From Burkholderia sp. MS389 (GTDB lineage Bacteria > Pseudomonadota > Gammaproteobacteria > Burkholderiales > Burkholderiaceae), in assembly GCF_016899425.1 (NCBI RefSeq), contig NZ_CP045994.1, positions 2,046,001 to 2,110,000 on the forward strand: a stretch of DNA of 64,000 nt. The letters are read 5' to 3'. The translations under genes were made by a program, and so were the position numbers. Under the pieces are notes generated by a model. It was not told where the DNA came from. It saw only the letters and a list, made by a program, of their open reading frames with translations, and searched no databases. This document shows positions 1-7,741 of the stretch, one piece after another (positions within the stretch are counted from its first letter, which is position 1; each line of letters begins with the position of its first letter).

Positions 1-13
1 GGCGAGAAGGAAG

Positions 14-113
14 GTGACGAGCCCAACCCTCGGCACTGGCGGAAAACGATTGTGGCTGCTTCGTTCCCGACCTGACCAGGTTCACCGCCCCACCATGCGA
101 GGAGGCCCGTCAC
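14..113 (-). ncRNA. ffs: Signal recognition particle RNA (4.5S, small bacterial type)
   Basis: Scaffold of the signal recognition particle: it binds Ffh and helps target membrane and secreted proteins to the translocon. On the minus strand the apical helix carries the invariant core GGTCAGGTCG-GGAA-CGAAGCAGCC (about 54-77), with a GGAA tetraloop closed by a compensatory G-C pair. The termini pair as GTGACG (113-108) with CGTCAC (19-14), giving an RNA of about 100 nt, normal for the small bacterial form without an Alu domain. A TAGAAT -10 box at 119-124 places the start near 112-113. The exact 3' end is inferred from the terminal helix. Confidence 0.93.
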
Positions 114-118
114 GGCAT

Positions 119-124
119 ATTCTA
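119..124 (-). promoter_or_regulatory. -10 element of the ffs promoter
   Basis: TAGAAT on the minus strand ends 5-6 nt before the predicted first base of the SRP RNA. No good -35 hexamer is visible at 16-18 bp (TCGCAT at 142-147 is weak). Confidence 0.55.
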
Positions 125-500
125 TCACCGCTTCCGGACGAATGCGACCGTTTGTTCGCATCAATGCGAATCTCGCCGGGCAAACCGGCGCGTCGTCCAT
201 TCGGACACGCCGCATGCGGCCCGCCCCTTGTAATTGGCGGACCGGCCTCCACCTGCATGGCACAACGGTCGAACGTCGCGTCGTACCCCTACTCGCGTAG
301 CGGCTACTATCGCCGCCCGCAGCAGATAGCAATTTAGGCTAATATGACGCCCGAACGACCCGCGAGCCGCGGATGCAGCGCTTACGCCCCTCCTTTCCGG
401 AAAGGCGGAGTGACCTGCCGCAGCGGCCGGCAGCCTACGGCGGCCGGTACGCCGCAACGCGCAAGCAGGCAGTCCCCGAACCGTAAGAGGTATTGACCCA
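125..500. other. Non-coding region between ffs and trxA
   Basis: About 375 bases separate the divergent ffs and trxA genes. I see no convincing reading frame. The stretch holds the ffs promoter, an AT-richer spot with TAATAT at 340-345 that could be a -10 for trxA, and a perfect 14-bp palindrome (CCTTTCC/GGAAAGG) at 392-405 between that spot and the trxA start. The trxA leader would then be about 150 nt. Confidence 0.5.
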
Positions 501-827
501 ATGAGCGAACAGATCAAACACATCAGCGACGCATCGTTCGAACAGGACGTCGTCAAGTCCGACAAGCCCGTGCTCGTCGATTTCTGGGCCGAATGGTGCG
601 GCCCGTGCAAGATGATCGCCCCGATCCTCGACGAAGTCGCGAAGGACTACGGCGACAAGCTGCAGATCGCGAAGATCAACGTCGACGACAACCAGGCCAC
701 GCCCGCGAAATTCGGCGTGCGCGGCATCCCGACGCTGATCCTGTTCAAGAACGGCGCGGCCGCCGCACAGAAGGTCGGCGCGCTGTCGAAGTCGCAGCTC
801 ACCGCGTTCCTGGACAGCCACCTGTAA
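501..827 (+). CDS. trxA: Thioredoxin 1
   Basis: Cytoplasmic dithiol-disulfide oxidoreductase that passes electrons from thioredoxin reductase to ribonucleotide reductase, methionine sulfoxide reductase and peroxiredoxins. The 108-residue length is typical. The active site WCGPC lies at residues 32-36, preceded by the family's DFWAE strand, and the cis-proline loop GIPT has Pro77. The start is the first in-frame ATG, with AGAGG about 10 nt upstream. It stands just upstream of rho in the same direction, the usual trxA-rho order in proteobacteria. A 10-bp hairpin without a T-run follows the stop, so some read-through towards rho is possible. Confidence 0.97.
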   Translation: MSEQIKHISDASFEQDVVKSDKPVLVDFWAEWCGPCKMIAPILDEVAKDYGDKLQIAKINVDDNQATPAKFGVRGIPTLILFKNGAAAAQKVGALSKSQLTAFLDSHL

Positions 828-842
828 TACCGGCAGTTCCGC

Positions 843-870
843 GGACGTGTTGTCAGTCGGCAACACGTCC
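843..870 (+). terminator. Hairpin between trxA and rho, no U-tract
   Basis: GGACGTGTTG (843-852) pairs perfectly with CAACACGTCC (861-870) around an 8-nt loop. The following bases are GTTGTCAAG, not a T-run, so this may be a processing or mRNA-stabilising hairpin or a weak terminator rather than a full intrinsic terminator. Confidence 0.5.
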
Positions 871-1022
871 GTTGTCAAGCCGCCGATCGCTCGCTCAAGC
901 GCGAATCGGGCTATGCTAGAATTAAAAAACGTCGACAAGACGCATTTAAGTCTCTGAGCGCTTCCGCTCGCCCTCCTCCCTTATTTTCTTTCGTCGCATC
1001 TCCTCCCTGGCGGGTTCTCCGT

Positions 1023-2285
1023 ATGCATTTATCCGAGCTCAAGTCTCTGCACGTCTCCGAACTGATCGAAATGGCCAATGGCCTGGAGATCGAAAACGCG
1101 AACCGCCTGCGCAAGCAGGAGCTGATGTTCGCCATTCTCAAAAAGCGCGCCAAGACGGGAGAGACGATCTTCGGCGACGGTACGCTCGAAGTGCTGCCGG
1201 ACGGCTTCGGCTTCCTGCGCTCGCCGGAAATGTCGTACCTCGCGAGCACCGACGACATCTATATCAGCCCGTCGCAGATCCGCCGCTTCAACCTGCACAC
1301 CGGCGACACCATCGAAGGTGAAGTCCGCACGCCGAAGGACGGCGAGCGCTACTTCGCGCTGGTGAAGGTCGACAAAGTCAACGGGCAGCCGCCCGAGGCC
1401 TCGAAACACAAGATCATGTTCGAGAACCTCACGCCGCTGCACCCGAACAAGCCGCTCTCGCTCGAACGCGAAATGCGCGGCGAGGAAAACGTCACGGGCC
1501 GCATCATCGACATGATCGCGCCGATCGGCAAGGGCCAGCGCGGCCTGCTCGTCGCGTCGCCGAAGTCGGGCAAGACCGTGATGCTCCAGCACATCGCGCA
1601 CGCGATCAAGCAGAACCACCCGGACGTGATCCTGTTCGTGCTGCTGATCGACGAGCGTCCGGAAGAAGTGACCGAAATGCAGCGCTCGGTCGCCGGCGAA
1701 GTGATCGCGTCGACGTTCGACGAACCGGCCACGCGCCACGTCCAGGTCGCCGAAATGGTGATCGAGAAGGCGAAGCGCCTCGTCGAAATGAAGCACGACG
1801 TCGTGATTCTGCTCGACTCGATCACGCGTCTCGCGCGTGCGTACAACACCGTGATCCCGGCGTCGGGCAAGGTGCTGACGGGCGGTGTCGACGCGAACGC
1901 GCTGCAGCGTCCGAAGCGCTTCTTCGGCGCGGCGCGCAACATCGAGGAAGGCGGCTCGCTGACGATCATCGGCACCGCGCTGATCGAAACCGGCAGCCGC
2001 ATGGACGACGTGATCTACGAAGAGTTCAAGGGCACCGGCAACATGGAAGTGCACCTCGAACGCCGTCTCGCGGAAAAGCGCGTGTACCCGTCGATCAACC
2101 TGAACAAATCGGGCACGCGTCGCGAGGAAATGCTGATCAAGCCCGAGATCCTTCAGAAGATCTGGGTGCTGCGCAAGTTCATCCACGACATGGACGAAGT
2201 CGAGGCGATGGAATTCCTGCTCGACAAGATCCGCCAGACGAAGAGCAATTCCGAGTTCTTCGACCTGATGCGCCGCGGCGGCTGA
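1023..2285 (+). CDS. rho: Transcription termination factor Rho
   Basis: Hexameric RNA-dependent ATPase/translocase that terminates unstructured, untranslated transcripts. The 420 residues show the family order: an N-terminal Rho_N helical domain (1-45), a cold-shock-type RNA-binding domain with FGFLRS (about 60-120), and a RecA-type motor. Walker A ASPKSGKT is at 178-185 with Lys184, and the Walker B aspartate (LLDSITR) is Asp265; both numbers match E. coli Rho. The leader from a TAGAAT box at 917-922 is about 90 nt. Rho genes are commonly autoregulated by Rho-dependent attenuation in their leader; no specific site can be read here. An intrinsic terminator follows directly. Confidence 0.98.
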   Translation: MHLSELKSLHVSELIEMANGLEIENANRLRKQELMFAILKKRAKTGETIFGDGTLEVLPDGFGFLRSPEMSYLASTDDIYISPSQIRRFNLHTGDTIEGEVRTPKDGERYFALVKVDKVNGQPPEASKHKIMFENLTPLHPNKPLSLEREMRGEENVTGRIIDMIAPIGKGQRGLLVASPKSGKTVMLQHIAHAIKQNHPDVILFVLLIDERPEEVTEMQRSVAGEVIASTFDEPATRHVQVAEMVIEKAKRLVEMKHDVVILLDSITRLARAYNTVIPASGKVLTGGVDANALQRPKRFFGAARNIEEGGSLTIIGTALIETGSRMDDVIYEEFKGTGNMEVHLERRLAEKRVYPSINLNKSGTRREEMLIKPEILQKIWVLRKFIHDMDEVEAMEFLLDKIRQTKSNSEFFDLMRRGG

Positions 2286-2305
2286 TCGCCGTCCCGCTCC
2301 GCAAC

Positions 2306-2341
2306 ACGGCCGCCCGCGCATCCTGCCCGGCGGCCGTTTTT
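2306..2341 (+). terminator. Intrinsic terminator of rho
   Basis: ACGGCCGCC (2306-2314) pairs with GGCGGCCGT (2329-2337), followed by a run of five T. It ends 8 nt before the operator of the next gene and so insulates rho from the merR/MFS pair. Confidence 0.9.
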
Positions 2342-2348
2342 CGATCCC

Positions 2349-2382
2349 AACCTGAACGTGAACGTACAGGTTGATCTATAAT
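2349..2382 (+). promoter_or_regulatory. MerR-type promoter/operator
   Basis: An inverted repeat AACCTG (2349-2354) and CAGGTT (2367-2372) with a 12-bp spacer lies directly upstream of TATAAT (2377-2382). This is the usual geometry of a MerR-family operator in the spacer of its own promoter. Transcription would start near 2389, which supports ATG 2416 as the start of the regulator. Confidence 0.7.
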
Positions 2383-2415
2383 CGCGTCATTGTCCCGCCG
2401 AATTCCCCACCTCCG

Positions 2416-2916
2416 ATGCCGAACGACGCCGCCACCCCGCTATTGACCGTCGGCGACGCCGCGTCGCGGCTCGGCGTGACGCCACGCACGCTCAAATACT
2501 ACGAAGAGCGCGGGCTCGTCACGCCATCGCGCAGCGAAGGCCGCTACCGCCTCTACGACGAAGCCGACCTCGAGCGCTTCGCGCGAATCCTGCGGCTGCG
2601 CGCGCTCGGCTTCTCGCTGCACGGCATCACCGAAATGCTCAAGCGCCCGCTGGAAGAAACCGGCGACGGCCGGCGCCGCTATTCGGATGCGTCGCTGCGC
2701 GACATCCGCGCCGGCCTCGCCGAGCAGATCGACACGCTCGATCGGCGGATCACGGCCGTCCAGCGCGAGCTGAAGGAAGCCGTTTCGCTGCGCAAGGAAC
2801 TGCAGCACGACATCGACTACGTCGAGCGGCGCCTCGCCGGCGAGAACGCCGATGCGCTGATCGCGCAGCGGCGGGCCGAGGCCGGCACGCGGCGCGCACG
2901 CAAGGATCGCGAATGA
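2416..2916 (+). CDS. MerR-family transcriptional regulator
   Basis: One-component DNA-binding regulator, 166 residues from ATG 2416. The MerR winged helix is at the N-terminus (LTVGDAASRLGV followed by the RTLKYYEERGL signature). A dimerising coiled coil follows (about residues 85-150, rich in Arg/Leu/Glu). There is no obvious Cys metal-binding loop, so a drug- or small-molecule-sensing type is more likely than a metal type. A longer TTG-initiated frame from 2371 would start inside the operator and before the expected transcription start, so I reject it. The stop overlaps the MFS start by 4 nt (ATGA), so the two are translationally coupled; the regulator probably controls the transporter. Confidence 0.85.
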   Translation: MPNDAATPLLTVGDAASRLGVTPRTLKYYEERGLVTPSRSEGRYRLYDEADLERFARILRLRALGFSLHGITEMLKRPLEETGDGRRRYSDASLRDIRAGLAEQIDTLDRRITAVQRELKEAVSLRKELQHDIDYVERRLAGENADALIAQRRAEAGTRRARKDRE

Positions 2917-4466
2917 ACACGGTGCCGGGCCGGCCGCTGTGGAGCCGCGCGAACCTGCGTGCGGACCTGTTTCCATGGGCGCTCGCGCTCGTCACCGGCA
3001 TCGACTACTTCGACAACGCCGTCTTCTCGTTCTTCGCGAGCTACATCGCGGGCGGCATCAACGCGTCGCCCGACGAACTCGTGTGGTCGTCGAGCGCCTA
3101 CGCGGTCACGGCCGTGCTCGGCATCCTGCAGCAGCAATGGTGGGTCGACCGGCTCGGCCATCGCCGCTACGTCGCGGGCTGCATGCTGATGTTCTCGTTC
3201 GGCGCGATCGCGGCGGCACTGGCCGACACGTCGCTGACGCTGGCGTTCGCGCGCGGCTTCCAGGGCTATTTCATCGGCCCGATGATGGGCGCGTGCCGGA
3301 TCCTGATCCAGAGCAGCTTCAAGCCGCAGGCACGGCCGCCCGCGACGCGCGCGTTCCTGGTCATGATCCTGCTCGGCAGCGCGCTCGCGCCGATCGTCGG
3401 CGGGCTGCTGGTCGCGCATTCGACGTGGCGCGCACTGTTCGCGTGCACGGCGCCGGCCGGCATCGCGTTCGCGATCCTCGCGTTGCTCACGCTGCCCGAT
3501 TCGGGCCACACGCCGGACGACGAACGCGGCTCCGGCCATTTCTGGCCGTACGTCGTGTTCGCACTCGCGCAAGGCGCGCTGCAGATCGTGCTGCAGCGGG
3601 TGCATTACCAGCTCTACAGCGGCTCGCCGATGCTGATCGTGCTGACGATCGCGGGGCTCGGCGCGCTCGCATGGTTCGCGTATCACCAATGGCATCATCC
3701 GACGCCGCTCGTGCGGCTGCACGCGTTTCGCGAGCGGACGTTCCAGGTCGGGCTGCTGCTCTACATGTTCTATTACTACGAGACGACGGGCTTCAGCTAC
3801 CTGACGGCGCGGTTGCTCGAGGGCGGCCTCGGCTATCCGGTCGAGAATGCCGGGCGCCTGGTCGGCACGACGTCGCTGCTTTCGGCCACCGCGCTGTTCG
3901 CCTACCTGCGCTACGCGAAATTCGTCACGCACAAGAAGTGGTTCGTCGTACCGGGGTTCGCGATCGCCGTCACGGCCGCGCTATCGATGACGCGGATGAC
4001 GCCGCAGGTCGGCGAAGCGGCGCTGGTCGTCCCGCTGCTGCTGCGCGGATTGTTGCTGCTGTTCATCGTGCTGCCGGTCGCGAACCTCACGTTCCGGATC
4101 TTCGCGATCGACGAATACTCGCATGGCTATCGGGTGAAGAACATCGTGCGGCAACTGACGATCTCGTTCGCGACGTCCTCGGTGATCATCGTCGAGCAGC
4201 ACCGGCTGGCCATGCATCAGACGCGGCTCGTCGAGCGCGCGAACGTGTTCGATCCGCTGTTCCAGCAGACCGCCGACGCACTGACGCGCGGCTATGCGGC
4301 TGCGGGCCACGCGCTGAACGACGCGCATGGCCTCGCGATCGCGTCGATCGCGCGGATGGTCGCGCAACAGGCGTCGTTCCTCGCATCGCTCGACGGTTTT
4401 TACTTCCTCGCGGGCGTCGCGCTCGTCGGCGGCCTCTTCGCGGCATGGCAAAAACAGATCGATTGA
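2913..4466 (+). CDS. MFS transporter (DHA2/EmrB-like, 14 TM)
   Basis: Inner-membrane major facilitator protein of 517 residues, the length of the 14-TM drug:H+ antiporter-2 group. The N-terminal segment has the FPWALALVTGIDYFDNAVFSF helix. A loop resembling MFS motif A (VDRLGHRRY) follows TM2, and a second cytoplasmic loop separates the halves. A central Trp/His-rich region and a C-terminal hydrophobic helix ending in AWQKQID are visible. It overlaps the upstream merR gene by 4 nt and is expected to be induced with it. The substrate cannot be read from sequence; multidrug efflux is inferred from the family and the paired regulator. Confidence 0.85.
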   Translation: MNTVPGRPLWSRANLRADLFPWALALVTGIDYFDNAVFSFFASYIAGGINASPDELVWSSSAYAVTAVLGILQQQWWVDRLGHRRYVAGCMLMFSFGAIAAALADTSLTLAFARGFQGYFIGPMMGACRILIQSSFKPQARPPATRAFLVMILLGSALAPIVGGLLVAHSTWRALFACTAPAGIAFAILALLTLPDSGHTPDDERGSGHFWPYVVFALAQGALQIVLQRVHYQLYSGSPMLIVLTIAGLGALAWFAYHQWHHPTPLVRLHAFRERTFQVGLLLYMFYYYETTGFSYLTARLLEGGLGYPVENAGRLVGTTSLLSATALFAYLRYAKFVTHKKWFVVPGFAIAVTAALSMTRMTPQVGEAALVVPLLLRGLLLLFIVLPVANLTFRIFAIDEYSHGYRVKNIVRQLTISFATSSVIIVEQHRLAMHQTRLVERANVFDPLFQQTADALTRGYAAAGHALNDAHGLAIASIARMVAQQASFLASLDGFYFLAGVALVGGLFAAWQKQID

Positions 4467-4504
4467 GTTAAAAGACAGGCTTTGGATTTTCGTCCGAAGC
4501 CTCC

Positions 4505-5338
4505 ATGCTCTCGAAACTGACCCGCTGGTTCGACGACCGCCGCCGCGACCGCGCGCTGCGCAGCCATCCGATTCCGGACGCGCTGTGGCAAGAAACCGTC
4601 GAGCGCCTGCCGTTCCTCGCCGCCCTGCCGCCCGACGCGCTCGGCCGGCTGCGCGAACTGACGAGCCTGTTCGTCGCGAAAAAATCGTTTTCGACCGCGC
4701 ACGGGCTCGAGCTGACCGACGCGATGATCGTCGCGATCGCCGCGCAGGCCTGCCTGCCCGTGCTGAATCTCGACCTGTCGCTGTACGACGGCTGGGTCGG
4801 CGTCGTCGTGTATCCGGGCGAATTCTTGATCCGCAAGACCGTGCAGGACGAGGACGGCGTCGTCCACGAAGTCGAGCAGGACGCGAGCGGCGAGGCATGG
4901 GAAGGCGGCCCGGTGATCCTGTCGTGGGAAGACGCGCAGATGACGGACGGCCGCGACGCGTACAACGTCGTGATCCACGAGTTCGCGCACAAGATCGACA
5001 TGGTCAACGGCGCTGCCGACGGCTATCCCCCCCTTTTTCGCCGCTGGCATGCGCCGCACCTGGACGCACAGGCGTGGGCCGACGTGTTCGAACCCGCCTA
5101 CGACCAGTTCTGCGCGCGCGTCGACGCGGTGCCGGACCGCGCATGGGCGCGCTTCGAGCGGGATTCGCTGATCGATCCCTATGCGGCCGACCACCCGTCG
5201 GAATTCTTCGCGGTGTGCAGCGAGGCGCTGTTCGTCCGGCCGAAGCCGTTCGAGTCCGAATTTCCGGAGCTGTACCGGCTGCTCGCGCGCTACTATCGGC
5301 AGGATCCGGCCGGCACCGGCGCGCTCGACGCGCCGTGA
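4505..5338 (+). CDS. mtfA: Zinc-dependent peptidase, MtfA family (M90)
   Basis: Soluble gluzincin-type metallopeptidase of 277 residues. In E. coli MtfA binds the repressor Mlc, which raises ptsG expression and activates its peptidase. The zinc motif is HEFAH at 158-162 (His158, Glu159, His162) in the family context VIHEFAHKIDM. Further conserved features are VVYPGEF near residue 100 and the downstream segment HPSEFFAVCSEALF, which supplies the third ligand Glu. The start ATG lies 38 nt after the MFS stop without a strong ribosome site. Burkholderia has no E. coli-like ptsG/Mlc circuit in this window, so the partner here is unknown. Confidence 0.85.
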   Translation: MLSKLTRWFDDRRRDRALRSHPIPDALWQETVERLPFLAALPPDALGRLRELTSLFVAKKSFSTAHGLELTDAMIVAIAAQACLPVLNLDLSLYDGWVGVVVYPGEFLIRKTVQDEDGVVHEVEQDASGEAWEGGPVILSWEDAQMTDGRDAYNVVIHEFAHKIDMVNGAADGYPPLFRRWHAPHLDAQAWADVFEPAYDQFCARVDAVPDRAWARFERDSLIDPYAADHPSEFFAVCSEALFVRPKPFESEFPELYRLLARYYRQDPAGTGALDAP

Positions 5339-5368
5339 AAATTATTCGTCAACCGTCTGATTTTCTGG

Positions 5369-5374
5369 CATAAT
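5369..5374 (+). promoter_or_regulatory. Possible -10 element upstream of rpmE2
   Basis: CATAAT, with TCGTCA 17 bp upstream (5346-5351), would start transcription near 5381 and give a leader of about 115 nt before the L31 gene. The -35 match is weak. Confidence 0.4.
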
Positions 5375-5496
5375 CGCCGTTTTTCGACCTTAGGCAAGTG
5401 GCTCGCGCCGGGCTTGGCGTCGTCTGGTGATACGCAAATGGGCGTACCCGGCACGGCAAGCGGCGGGTTGGCTACCGCTCTCACCAAGGAAAGACC

Positions 5497-5763
5497 ATGA
5501 AAGAAGGCATCCACCCGAATTACCGCGAAGTCGTCTTCCAAGACATGTCGAACGGCTTCAAGTTCATCACGCGCTCGACGATCCAGACGCGCGAAAACAT
5601 CGAACTCGACGGCAAGACCTACCCGCTCGCCAAGATCGAAGTGTCGTCGGAATCGCACTCGTTCTACACGGGTCAGCAAAAGATCATGGACACGGCAGGC
5701 CGTGTCGAGAAGTTCAAGAACAAGTTCGGCGCACGCGCCAACGGCAAGGCTGCAGCAAAGTAA
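5497..5763 (+). CDS. rpmE2: 50S ribosomal protein bL31, type B
   Basis: Ribosomal protein of the large subunit, 88 residues, starting [16 protein letters not shown], the signature of type B (YkgM-like) L31. It lacks the CxxC zinc-ribbon pair of the type A protein, so it is zinc-independent. In many bacteria the B form replaces the A form in zinc shortage; in Burkholderia it may be the main form. AAGGAAAG precedes the ATG at good spacing. It stands alone between a promoter-like CATAAT and a strong terminator. I do not see a clear Zur operator. Confidence 0.95.
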   Translation: MKEGIHPNYREVVFQDMSNGFKFITRSTIQTRENIELDGKTYPLAKIEVSSESHSFYTGQQKIMDTAGRVEKFKNKFGARANGKAAAK

Positions 5764-5806
5764 GCCTTGCACCGATCCGGCGGCGGCAACGCACCGGTAC
5801 CGCACG

Positions 5807-5833
5807 AAAGGGCAGCCCAGGCTGCCCTTTTTT
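5807..5833 (+). terminator. Intrinsic terminator of rpmE2
   Basis: AAAGGGCAGC (5807-5816) pairs perfectly with GCTGCCCTTT (5821-5830) over a 4-nt loop and is followed by T-rich sequence to 5833. Confidence 0.93.
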
Positions 5834-5981
5834 GTCTCTGCTCGCCCGGAAGACACCGGCCGGCGCCCGGGAAACGACCTGACGCACAACAGCGGGCGCG
5901 ACTACAATGCCGGATGCTCGAAACCGGCTCGGCCGCGCGCGATCGCGCCGGCTGCCCGCCCATAACAAATCGCTCATCTGC

Positions 5982-7739
5982 ATGAAGCCTGTCGTCCGTC
6001 TCACCGCCTCCGCCACGCGTGCGCTGCCGCGCTGGCTGCTGCTCACGCTCTGCTTCGTCTACGCGGCGTTCGGCCTGTTCGGCCGCGACCCGTGGAAAAA
6101 CGAGGACGCGGCGGGCTTCGGCGTGATGTGGACGATGGCCAAGGGCGGCTGGCACGACTGGCTGCTGCCGAACCTGGTCGGCAAGTTCATCACGACCGAC
6201 GGGCCGCTCGGCTACTGGCTCGGCGCGCTGTCGATCCGCGGCCTCGGCCCGTGGGTCGACGCGAGCAACGCGTCGCGCGTCGATACCGGCGTGCTGTTCT
6301 GCGTCGCGTGCGCGTTCGTCTGGTACGCGGCCTACCTGCTCGGCCGGCGCGCCGAGGTTCAACCGTTCAAATACGCATTCGGCGGCGAACCCGAGCCGCG
6401 CGACTACGGCCGCACGCTCGCGGACGGCGCGCTGCTGGTGCTCGTCGCCTGCTTCGGTCTCGCGGAACGCGGGCACGAAACGACGCCGCAGCTCGCGCAG
6501 TTCGCGTGGATCGCGATGCTCGTGTACGGGATCGTGCGCGGCATCGACAAGCCGCTGCAGGGCGCACTGTGGTGGGGCCTCGCGATGGGCCTCGTCGCGC
6601 TGTCCGGCAATCCGGTGCTGGTCGTCGCGCTGCTCGCCGGCACGGCCGCGCTGTGGCTCGTCACGCCCGAGATGCGCAACCTGCGCCTGCCGCTGGTCGG
6701 CCTGCCGCTCGCGGCCGCGATCTCCGCGCTGTGGCCGCTCGCCGCGTACGTCGCGGCGCCCGACGACGCCGCGTGGTTCTTCAACCAGTGGATCCACGGC
6801 AGCCTGATGCGCTTTTCGGGCCCGCCGACGGCCGTGCTCGGCTATGCGGCGAAGAACCTGCCGCTGTTTACGTGGCCCGCGTGGCCGCTCGCGATCTGGG
6901 CGTGGTGGAGCTGGGCCGGCATGCGCCGCCGTGCGCACATCGCGATTCCGCTGTCGGTCGCCGTGCCGCTCGTCGCGCTCGTGATCCTGCAAAGCCAGCA
7001 GTCGAACCGTATGTACATGCTGCTGCTGCCGCCGCTCGCGGTGCTCGCGACGTTCGCGCTGCCGACCCTCAAGCGCGGCGCGATCAACGCGATCGACTGG
7101 TTCGCGGTGCTGAGCTTCACGATCCTCGGCACCTTCGTGTGGCTGGTGTGGCTCGCGTCGCTCACCGGCTTCCCGCATCCGCTCGCGCGCAACCTCGCGC
7201 GCCTCGTGCCCGGCTACGAGCCGCATTTCAAGATTCTGTCGTTCATCTGCGCGGTGATCGTCACCGTGTGCTGGTGCTTCATCGTGCGCTGGCGCGTGTC
7301 GCGACAGCCGAAGGTGCTGTGGCGCAGCGTCGTGCTGTCGGGCGCGGGCACCACGCTGATGTGGGTGCTGCTGATGACGCTGTGGCTGCCGATCGTCAAC
7401 TACGGCCGGACCTATCGCGACGTCGCGCAACAGATCGCCGTGCACCTGCCGTCCGACTACGAGTGCATCTCGCCGGTGCGGCTCGGCGACGCGCAGATCG
7501 CGACCTTCGCATACTTCGGCAACATGCACTTCGATTTCTCCGGCGACTGCGACGTGATCCTGCGTCAGGACCGCGCGGACTTCGGCGAGCCGAGTTCGAT
7601 GTCGCAATACGTGTGGCGTCTCGTCTGGGAAGGCCGCCGCGTCGCCGACCGCGACGAGCGCTTCCGCCTGTACGAGCGCATCGAACGGCCGAAGACGCCC
7701 GTCAAGCGACGTCCGCCGCGCCGCCAGGCGGCCGATTGA
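5982..7739 (+). CDS. Membrane glycosyltransferase, PMT/ArnT-like (GT39/GT83 type)
   Basis: Polytopic inner-membrane protein of 585 residues with about 11-12 hydrophobic segments. It probably transfers a sugar from a polyprenyl-phosphate carrier. After the first TM comes an acidic periplasmic loop, DPWKNEDAAGFG, the position of the catalytic acidic pair in PMT/ArnT enzymes, then FITTDGPLGYWLGAL, like the TDE/PPL-W motif. A soluble C-terminal tail ends Arg/Pro-rich. ATG 5982 is chosen because the longer frame from 5907 adds only an Arg-rich stretch without a TM. TACAAT at 5902-5907 could be its -10. It runs into the MATE gene with 2 bases between, so the two are coupled. The acceptor is unknown. 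Confidence 0.8.
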   Translation: MKPVVRLTASATRALPRWLLLTLCFVYAAFGLFGRDPWKNEDAAGFGVMWTMAKGGWHDWLLPNLVGKFITTDGPLGYWLGALSIRGLGPWVDASNASRVDTGVLFCVACAFVWYAAYLLGRRAEVQPFKYAFGGEPEPRDYGRTLADGALLVLVACFGLAERGHETTPQLAQFAWIAMLVYGIVRGIDKPLQGALWWGLAMGLVALSGNPVLVVALLAGTAALWLVTPEMRNLRLPLVGLPLAAAISALWPLAAYVAAPDDAAWFFNQWIHGSLMRFSGPPTAVLGYAAKNLPLFTWPAWPLAIWAWWSWAGMRRRAHIAIPLSVAVPLVALVILQSQQSNRMYMLLLPPLAVLATFALPTLKRGAINAIDWFAVLSFTILGTFVWLVWLASLTGFPHPLARNLARLVPGYEPHFKILSFICAVIVTVCWCFIVRWRVSRQPKVLWRSVVLSGAGTTLMWVLLMTLWLPIVNYGRTYRDVAQQIAVHLPSDYECISPVRLGDAQIATFAYFGNMHFDFSGDCDVILRQDRADFGEPSSMSQYVWRLVWEGRRVADRDERFRLYERIERPKTPVKRRPPRRQAAD

Positions 7740-7741
7740 CG

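Noticed and set aside
1..500. Small frames over the ffs/trxA intergenic region as genes
   Set aside because: They overlap the SRP RNA or are rich in Arg/Pro without ribosome sites or domains.
2371..2415. TTG start giving 15 extra residues to the first MerR protein
   Set aside because: It would start within the operator and before the expected transcription start.
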